DNA from: Luzula sylvatica
Lineage: Eukaryota > Streptophyta > Magnoliopsida > Poales > Juncaceae
Reading direction: 5' to 3'
DNA length: 64,000 bases
NCBI GenBank assembly: GCA_946800325.1
Contig: OX326961.1
Location: 7,232,655-7,296,654 of the forward strand
Of this stretch, positions 57,102 through 64,000 are shown piece by piece. How positions within the stretch are numbered: position 1 is the stretch's first letter; every line of letters begins with the position of its first letter. Position numbers and translations under genes: made by a program. The notes below the pieces were generated by a model. It did not search any database, was not told where the DNA came from, and worked only from the letters and a program-made list of their open reading frames with translations.

Positions 57102-58685
57102 TATATTCTTCATGCCATGGTATCCTCCAATATCAATAAAAACTTCTAAAATGTATATATGATAAATGTGAAAGTTGGCATGATCCATCTCCTCGAAATG
57201 AAAAAGAAAGATAGATCATATATGGAGAAACAAAATACTTAAATAAACATGAAGAATCGTATCAAAACGAGGTTTGCATGTGTTATCTACCAGTTCACAC
57301 TAGTAATGTCACTATTTACTGTACAGCATACAAGTTATATATGACTAATTATATATAGACTGATTGTTTTATAATACATGAATGAATAACTAACTTTAGA
57401 AATAATCGATTTTCACATGTATATTCATCAATATGCAACGGATCAAAAAGGGCCGTTTGATAAAAAGATTCCCAAGAATTAAAGAGGTTGAAATTTGAAA
57501 TATACATGTTGCTCACACTAGTTAGATTTTAATATTCATTTATCATTTTATCAAGAAAAACTAACAAATAACAATAACGACAATTTAAAAAAACATACTT
57601 GAAATTTTTTTAAAATAAAAGATTGTGAAATTATAAAAAAATTATAAAAATAATGAAAATAAAAACTAATTGTTAAAAAATATTTTTCTACCAATATAAT
57701 TTGAAGGTATTCTTTTAATATTTTTGTTTATTTTATTATTATTTGACGTTAGTTTTTCTTGACAAAAATAATAAATTAATATTAAAATCATATAACTATA
57801 ACATATAACAATTCTTGTTTTGAAATTATTATGTGTTAAAAATATTTAATGATTTTTTTTTAATTAATAAAATATAACAAAAATAGTTTTTTTAACTATC
57901 AAATATGAAAATTGAAGGGTATTTTGGTCCAAAAAGTAATTAATCCTCATCCAAAGTTAAAATTAACCCCTATAGGAGAGTATTTGAAAACGAAAGTTTG
58001 ATTTGATGGGTTTTTTTTGGAGTTTCTAAAAAGTTAGAGGTTTTTTCTAAAATATCCAAAAAAATTAGAGAATTTCCTAAAAAGTATTTCTGAAAATATC
58101 TTCACAAAAATATATTACATTAAGTATTGTCAAACAAAAGAAGTATGTACATATTTTAGATTTCTTATATTCAAACAAAAATATATGTATAGCCCAAGCA
58201 GTATTTTTTTTTTATGCTGGGTTCTATATGAAAATTGAATATTGAATATATTAATTAATTGCAAGAGAAATATTAAATACGAACACACAAATTTATTGAG
58301 TACATAAATGTATAACTTGTGTGTTTTAAAAAAACTTTTCATATTGTTGGTTATATTGACATTAGATACGATGTAAGCATCAGATTCAAAATTCATTTAG
58401 AAAGAGGTTTATTATTTATATTTTAATATATACGTGATTATTTTAAATTTTTTATCTCAAATGAATCATTGATTTCGGTGGAGTTAGTTAATTCAATTTG
58501 GTTTCTGAAAATAGTAAGGGTAGTTATATTTCGTACTGTTGAAATATAAAATTGAAGTTAACCAAAAAATACAATACTTGAAGCTCGAAAATATTTGAAA
58601 ATATTGTTAATAAAAATGAAAAATAAAATAAAAATAATGTACATACGGTCAAATTTTATATTTTGATGTTGGGCTTTTTATTTTA
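57102..58685. other. AT-rich stretch, nothing recognised
   Basis: No gene or clear transposon end was seen. Short frames at 56976-57188 and 58130-58396 are unsupported. Confidence 0.4.
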
Positions 58686-59778
58686 GGGATAATTTGAGGT
58701 ATGTCCTTTCAAAAACTAAAAATATCATATTTGTCCCTCTAAAATTCTTAATATCATATTTATCCTTCTAAATCTCCATTCTTATCAAATTAAACCAAAA
58801 TTAACTTTCATGTTAGATTTGACAGAAAAAAAGATAAAAAAGACCATTTTATCCTTCTACCTTCTTCCCATTGAACTCAATGGTGTCTTTCGTGCACAAC
58901 TCACAACTCCATTGTTGACGATTGAGCTCATGTGTGTTATCACGAGGAGACAAAAGCTCTTTCTACCAACTAAAGTATATGAATATCAACCATACAAACT
59001 CGCAACCACGTGGAGATTGAACTCACAGGCTCCTTTTGAGTTTTCAAAAATATTGGCGATTAAACTCCATTTCTGACATATTGAAGTGGGTTAATCCATT
59101 TCGAAGGGAAAAAAAACTCACTAATTTCTTTTGGCAATTCACTCGTGATTCAAACTCCCTTTACATATACCCTCAAAGTTAACATTTTACTCTGAAACCT
59201 CGTCATGAAACCTTGTCAAGCATTTCTTTTTGAAGGAAAAAGTCATGGGTACTTATTTTTATTTCTGAATTCTGATTGTTTCTTGTTATCTTGTGGTTAA
59301 TTGGGATGGATTAAGAACAATAAGGTTCAATTGTGGATCTAGCTGCCAGTATTGCAGCGCATGTGGAGAATTATTTTTCAAATTTTAAATATTTTCATTT
59401 GTTGAATATATTATAGAAATTCAATACATTGATATAATCTTACATGTTAATTGTGTTCTTCCATTATTTTCTTGGTTAATTAGGTATGGGCTAAGCACAA
59501 TTAGAAATAAATTCTTATGAACTAGGATTAATTGCAGTTGAATTTGGGCCAGTTTCGTCATACAAACGATTTAGGCTCATTTGAGTTTTGTTTAATCCAA
59601 GGCACTCAATGGCCGGAGAACGAGAAGTAAAGACTAAAATGCATTCTAACTGTTCGATAAAATGTCTAGAGCAGGGGTCCAATATGCAAAAGTCGCCAAA
59701 CTCTCACATTACTCGGAATCTTAACAGTTGATGTAGTGTTAAATCGATGTAGTTTGGAGGGACATCATCGAATTTGCC
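58686..59778. mobile_element. Probable Mutator-like element related to 12235
   Basis: The left end GGGATAATTTGAGGTATGTC plus the next ~80 bp (atatcatatttgtccctct ...) matches the left TIR of the MULE at 12235. The right end (ttggagggacatcatcgaat, ending TTGCC at 59778) matches the right TIR of that MULE. A target duplication is not evident and the right TIR is short, so the assignment is tentative. An 88-codon frame at 58810-59076 lies inside. Confidence 0.45.
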
Positions 59779-59795
59779 ACCAACAATGTTCATCC

Positions 59796-60889
59796 TGAAG
59801 GAAATACAGTTTTGGTTCATCGCTAAAATGGTACGTAGGACAAACGAACGTACGCGTTCGTGGGCATACGAAACAGATTAGTAAAACTGGTATAACTTTC
59901 AGTAGGAAACTCCGATTTGAATGGTTCAAATTGGGTTAGTTAGATAATGTGATTATCTAGAACTTTCATGTTGTAATATATTTCATTTGAGCGACGTATC
60001 AGTATCGTTCTAATGAAATACCGAAAGGGTGCGACAGTTTGACATACAGTCAGTAAAACGGTCGTAACTTTCGGGTCCGAACTCCAATTGGGCTGGGCCA
60101 AATTGGGTTGGAAAGATAATTAGATTATCTACAACTTTCGTAAATATTCAAAGTCGGTTGGAACGATTTAATATTTTCGTTCTGACAGATTACTGAAAGG
60201 GTGTATGCAGTTTTCTGTTTGAAAAGGTGTATAGAAGATATACATACCTTTTGGCCCATCCTTATCCTATGGAGTATATATATGATGTTTCTCTCTCTCT
60301 CATCAGTCCAACCAGTTGAATAATTAGATTAGTTCAACCAGAAAATTAATGGAGTTAATTTAGAATTAATCCAGAAATTAAGAGACTCTAATCTCTTGAT
60401 GAAATAGTGCGAAGAGATTGAGAGAGAAGGAGAAAAGAATTTTCTCCGTCTAGAGAATCGAAACGCAATCATGCAAGTTCGCCGGTGCATCGTCTAGGCA
60501 GGTGCATTCGCGACCGAGGTGCTACGACTCACGGTGGATACGGGTAGAGGAGCGACACATGTGGCTCTTCGTTGTGATCAAACCGGAGAAGTAATCGAGT
60601 AACGGGCTGTGGAATCATGCGGGCATGGAACGCACGAAGACAACCCGAGGCGTGTCGAAACGGTGGGAGACGTGCGGTATGGGACGTACGGGCTAGTCAC
60701 CAACGTGACACCGAAGGAAATAGAAGGCGGCGATCAACCCTTCGTGTGCCATCAATTTGGCACTGGTATGAATCTGTCCTTCTATTCGCATCGTACCCTC
60801 GAAGTCGTGGCGTGATCTCGGGAATCGGGGAATCGAACCGGGCCTACATATCCGCTGCGCGGGCCCGGGGTCGAGGATATTACCCAACA
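59796..60889 (+). mobile_element. 5' LTR of a Ty1/copia element
   Basis: It begins TGAAGGAAATACAG and ends TATTACCCAACA (TG...CA), 1094 bp. It matches the solo LTRs at 8527-9621 and 26404-27479. A TATA-like gtatatatatgatg lies near 60273 before a CT-rich stretch. A primer-binding site follows immediately, which identifies this as the 5' LTR. The 3' LTR would lie beyond the window. Confidence 0.92.
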
Positions 60890-60890
60890 G

Positions 60891-60902
60891 TGGTATCAGA
60901 GC
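60891..60902 (+). promoter_or_regulatory. Primer-binding site (initiator Met tRNA type)
   Basis: TGGTATCAGAGC lies one base after the LTR end. It is the standard plant copia primer site, complementary to the 3' end of initiator methionine tRNA. Confidence 0.95.
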
Positions 60903-61149
60903 GATCGCCATCGATTCGAGGGTCGAATCATAGTCGTATATTAGATATACGCACGGGTTATCAAAGTTCGTACCCGTTTGCATGATGTTACATATAGAGA
61001 AAGTCAAATTCCGTTAAAATCACAAGTGGAATTCGCTAGAGATCGATCAAAAGTTGATTGAGAGTATCTAGGAATGATCGTGAAAAAGTTTCATGATTTA
61101 TCGTTTTGGAAACGAGCGAAAACGGACGAAACTGCAAAATCTGCAGAAA

Positions 61150-61720
61150 GTTAGAATACGAAACAGTGAGTAAAACTAAGATAATTTTCAGTGGAAAACT
61201 CCAAATTGATTGGATCAAATTGGAGTAGTTAGATACTGAGATTATCTATGACTTTTATACATAAAGATTTTCCATTTGAACGAATTATCAGTGTCGTTTG
61301 TATGGAATACTGAAAGGGTGCGACTGTTTGACATACAGAGAATAAAACGTCCGTATATGTCGCATCGAAACTCCAATTGAGTCCAATCCAATTGGGTTAA
61401 TTAGATAATAAGATTATCTAGAACTTTCGTTCACGTTGAAAGTCGGTTGGAACAATTTAATATTTTTGTTTCAACAGAATACTGAAAAGGTGTCTGTAGT
61501 TTTCTGGTTGAAAAGGTGTATATTGGATATACTTACCTTTTCGTTTGTTCGTATTTTACTAAAACTGGTATAACTTTCAGTTGAAAATTCCGATTTGAAT
61601 GGTTCAAATTGTTTTAGTTAGATAATTAGATTATCTAGAACTTTCATGTTGTAATATATTTTATTTGAGCGAAGTATTAGTGTCGTTCTAATGAAATAAC
61701 GAAAGGGTGCAGAAAAACAG
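61150..61720. repeat. LTR-derived modules repeated in the retrotransposon leader
   Basis: Three ~185-bp modules (starting near 61160, 61345 and 61555) repeat sequence that occurs twice within the LTR (about 59880-60050 and 60050-60230). Each has taaaac-ggtataactttcag, ctcc-attg, an AGATAAT-ATTATCT palindrome, and cgaaagggtgc at the end. Confidence 0.85.
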
Positions 61721-62128
61721 TTTTTCTGCCTACCCGGGGGCAGTTTTTGGCGCCCCGGACGCGTCCCGGGCGAGGTTTTCTCGCGCCCCACGGCCCTTGC
61801 GTTGCAACGGATGGGGAAGTCCGTTATAACGGACCCTTCTCTGGATGCTGTTTTTGTTTTCGCGATAACTTTGGCTACGAAGCTCGGAATTTTGAGTTCT
61901 TTATATCGATTTGATCGGCATCAAACATTCTAGCCTATTAGATAATTAATTATTTAGAATAATTAATCTCCCTAAATAAATCATATGCATTTACAAATCT
62001 TGTGATAGTGATATAATATGATTATGTCACGAATTTAGAAACATGCAATGGCATGATCCCTCATAATATTTAAGTCATGGAAATGCCTTCCATATTCACA
62101 ACCACTATGATCGGTACTACGTCTCACA

Positions 62129-62310
62129 TGGGTTAAGGCCAAAGCCGACATGGGTTATTGTAGTCATCGACGGGGTGGCAAGCGTTAAATAGGGACTGAT
62201 AAGGGTTAAGGCCAAAGCCGACTTATTAGTAGTTTATTTGAACGATACGATGAGTATGGTCGTGACTTAACCGTTCAAGCCAGTAAGGGTTGAGGCCAAA
62301 GCCGACTTGA
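62129..62310. repeat. Three spaced copies of GGGTTAAGGCCAAAGCCGAC
   Basis: Copies begin at about 62130, 62205 and 62287 (the third has GGGTTGAGG). The spacing of ~75-82 bp contains unrelated sequence. They lie in the leader, just before the coding remnants. Confidence 0.9.
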
Positions 62311-63336
62311 TTGGAAGTTCGGGGCATAGATAGGATGCACACACGGAACTGGGATTGTATAGGATACGATCCATCACCGAAATCCTATAAAGGTTCGAGA
62401 GTCGCATTGGATGCGATTGGATATAATCCTACCTAAATAGCGTGATCCCACTCGTCTGCCAAAGCAACTTGTGGGAGGATCGTAAAATATGGGTCTTGAG
62501 TGTTATGGACTTGGAGTCCCGTATCGGTATGAGGGTTATCGATTCGATAAAAATAACACATTCATATATTCATCATATAAGCATATAAATTAAGTACGCA
62601 CGGTTAGGAGTTAATCTTCATCATCCGTTTAGAATTATGTTTTCAAGCAACACCAAATATATTGATGAGATCGATATGATAGATGGCTTTTGGGCCGGAA
62701 TTACCGTTATTAACCTTGATAGTCAAAGAATAGTTTTTAGACTTAAAGGAACGTGTTGGACACGGAAATGGTAGATTCGGGGCTCGAGGCATTGACTTTA
62801 GAGAAAGCCGGGTTCGATAAACTTTAAGAAGGAATCGAACGATATTATGTGCCTTGTGGTGGCATGTATAGACGCATATTCTCAAAATTGTTTTGAGAAT
62901 TCGGGTGTATATGAAAGTAAAACACAGCGCTCATGAAATAGTTTCAAGAGCTAGAGCGCGTTGAATGATTCAATGCGGCTCAAAGAGTTGGTTAATTTTG
63001 AGACGCCTTATGGGTCTTGGATTAACACTCGTGTGTTGATGGTACGAGATTTGATCGTCGTGACCTAATATCATATGCATTCGATAGATAAGTCGATCCC
63101 GAAATTGCATGAGATGCGATTTAAATTTGAATTGGAGATGCTCGGAGTATCCGAGGAATCCAATGCATATATATGCGTGGATGTCCTTGTAATTCAAAAG
63201 CGGGATCGAAAGAAATGTATGTCTAAGGGTATTTTGGGAAAATGTTTTCCAAAATGGAGAGTTCGGACAAGGAGTTGTCCAAACTAATGACTCAAATAAT
63301 GGTGAAATCCGAGGAGGATTAAACCAAGAGGTTGAT

Positions 63337-63700
63337 TGCTTCTTTTGGCATTGCCGTCTTGGCCATATAAACGAGATTCGCGTATCTAGATTCCATATGA
63401 TGGATTGCTAGAATCATTCGAATTAAATTCGATTGATTAATGCGATAATTATTTATTAGGCAAGACGACAAAGGGCATCATTCTCCAAAGGTTGGAGAAA
63501 GATCCAACGAATTATTGGAACTTACATTCACATGTAGATGATCCGATAAGTTCCGAGGCAAGAGGAGGCTATCGGTATTTTGTTACATTTATGGACGGTT
63601 AAAGTAGATATGAAAATATCTATTTAATGCGTGCCGAAACGGAGACTTTTGAAAAGTTCAAAGAGTTTCAAAAACAAAATACGAAATCAACTAAGCAAGA
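63337..63700 (+). pseudogene. Copia pre-integrase and integrase fragment
   Basis: 63337-63411 reads CFFWHCRLGHINEIRVSRF, the WHxRLGHIN signature of the copia GAG-pre-integrase domain, then a stop. GERSNELLEL (about 63497-63526) is in another frame. ARGGYRYFVTFMDG, stop, SRYENIYLMRAETETFEKFK (63558-63660) corresponds to the integrase core start. The functional family reads FIDDYSRYGY here. Frame changes and stops show a decayed copy. The pre-integrase-then-integrase order is the copia order. Confidence 0.85.
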
Positions 63701-64000
63701 AAATCAAAGCTTTTCGATAGGATCGAGAAGGCGAGTATTTGAGCTAAACCTTTCGATAGGATCGAAGAGGCAATATTTGAGTTATGAATATTGATGATCA
63801 TTTAAGATTGTGGAATCGTTTCACGATTGCCTTTATTCGGAACATTGAGATGTGTCCGAAAAGAGGAAATGAACGCATGTTGGACATGGTTCGATAAATG
63901 ATAAGTCAATAGGATCTCCCAAAATGTTTTGGGGATACGCCCTTGAGACAGCGGCACTAATGAATGGTTGCATATAAGATATGAATCATAAACCTTCTAA

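Larger units (their letters stand above)
60890..64000 (+). mobile_element. Leader and decayed gag-pol start of the copia element
   Basis: The internal region continues to the window edge. It holds an unusually long leader (about 60903-62640) with LTR-like modules, a GC-rich insert-like patch (61725-61860) and three direct repeats, followed by broken coding sequence. Stops and frameshifts are frequent and no intact frame exceeds ~80 codons, so the copy is non-functional. Confidence 0.85.

Overview
The window looks like a transposon-rich intergenic stretch of a flowering plant, most likely a eudicot. It is very AT-rich. It carries plant-type PIF/Harbinger, hAT, Mutator-like, Helitron, Ty1/copia and Athila-like sequences. 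Its one convincing host-type gene combines LSD1-type zinc fingers with a plant En/Spm 'transposase-associated' domain, a plant-specific combination. I saw no tRNA or rRNA genes, no CRISPR array and no bacterial-type operons. The exact species cannot be read from the sequence.

Layout. 0-8 kb: AT-rich DNA with Helitron 3' ends and a complete PIF/Harbinger element (5130-7470) that has an intact DDE transposase, matching terminal inverted repeats and a TAA target duplication. 8.5-9.6 kb: a solo LTR of a copia family. 9.7-14.3 kb: a Helitron, then a hAT element (11397-14339) with a Mutator-like element (12235-14063) nested inside. 14.3-20 kb: mostly unrecognised, ending in a Harbinger-related element filled with TTA microsatellite. 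20.5-22.6 kb: an 11-copy, 187-bp satellite with a dimeric higher-order pattern. 23.7-27.5 kb: a hAT-like fragment, a Mutator-like element with a perfect 9-bp duplication, a GC-rich minisatellite, a Helitron end and a second solo LTR of the same copia family. 28-33 kb: a hAT element, then the zinc-finger gene (29510-31652, four exons), whose 3' end runs directly into a ~31-copy array of ~41-bp repeats. 33-35.4 kb: an Athila-like LTR and primer-binding site. 37.4-39 kb: a large foldback, four perfect palindromes and a 71-bp tandem repeat. 40.6-42.6 kb: a hAT element and a Helitron end. 44.5-53 kb: a Helitron-like copy, and scattered exons of an ACTIN-RELATED PROTEIN 2 (ARP2) pseudogene interrupted by a hAT element. 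53.6-55.5 kb: a three-level nest (hAT containing a foldback MITE containing a solo LTR). 59.8-64 kb: the 5' LTR, primer-binding site, leader and decayed gag-pol start of the copia element whose solo LTRs lie at 8.5 and 26.4 kb.

How the parts relate. The most interesting unit is the zinc-finger/En-Spm gene and the abutting array, which resembles CACTA subterminal repeats. The reading frame has one in-frame stop in a coding repeat, and its last codons lie inside the array. It therefore looks like a transposon-associated or domesticated gene caught while decaying or being remodelled. The Harbinger element is the only other unit with an intact protein. Most other open frames are chance ORFs in repeats. 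All family assignments rest on motifs read by eye, without database searches.
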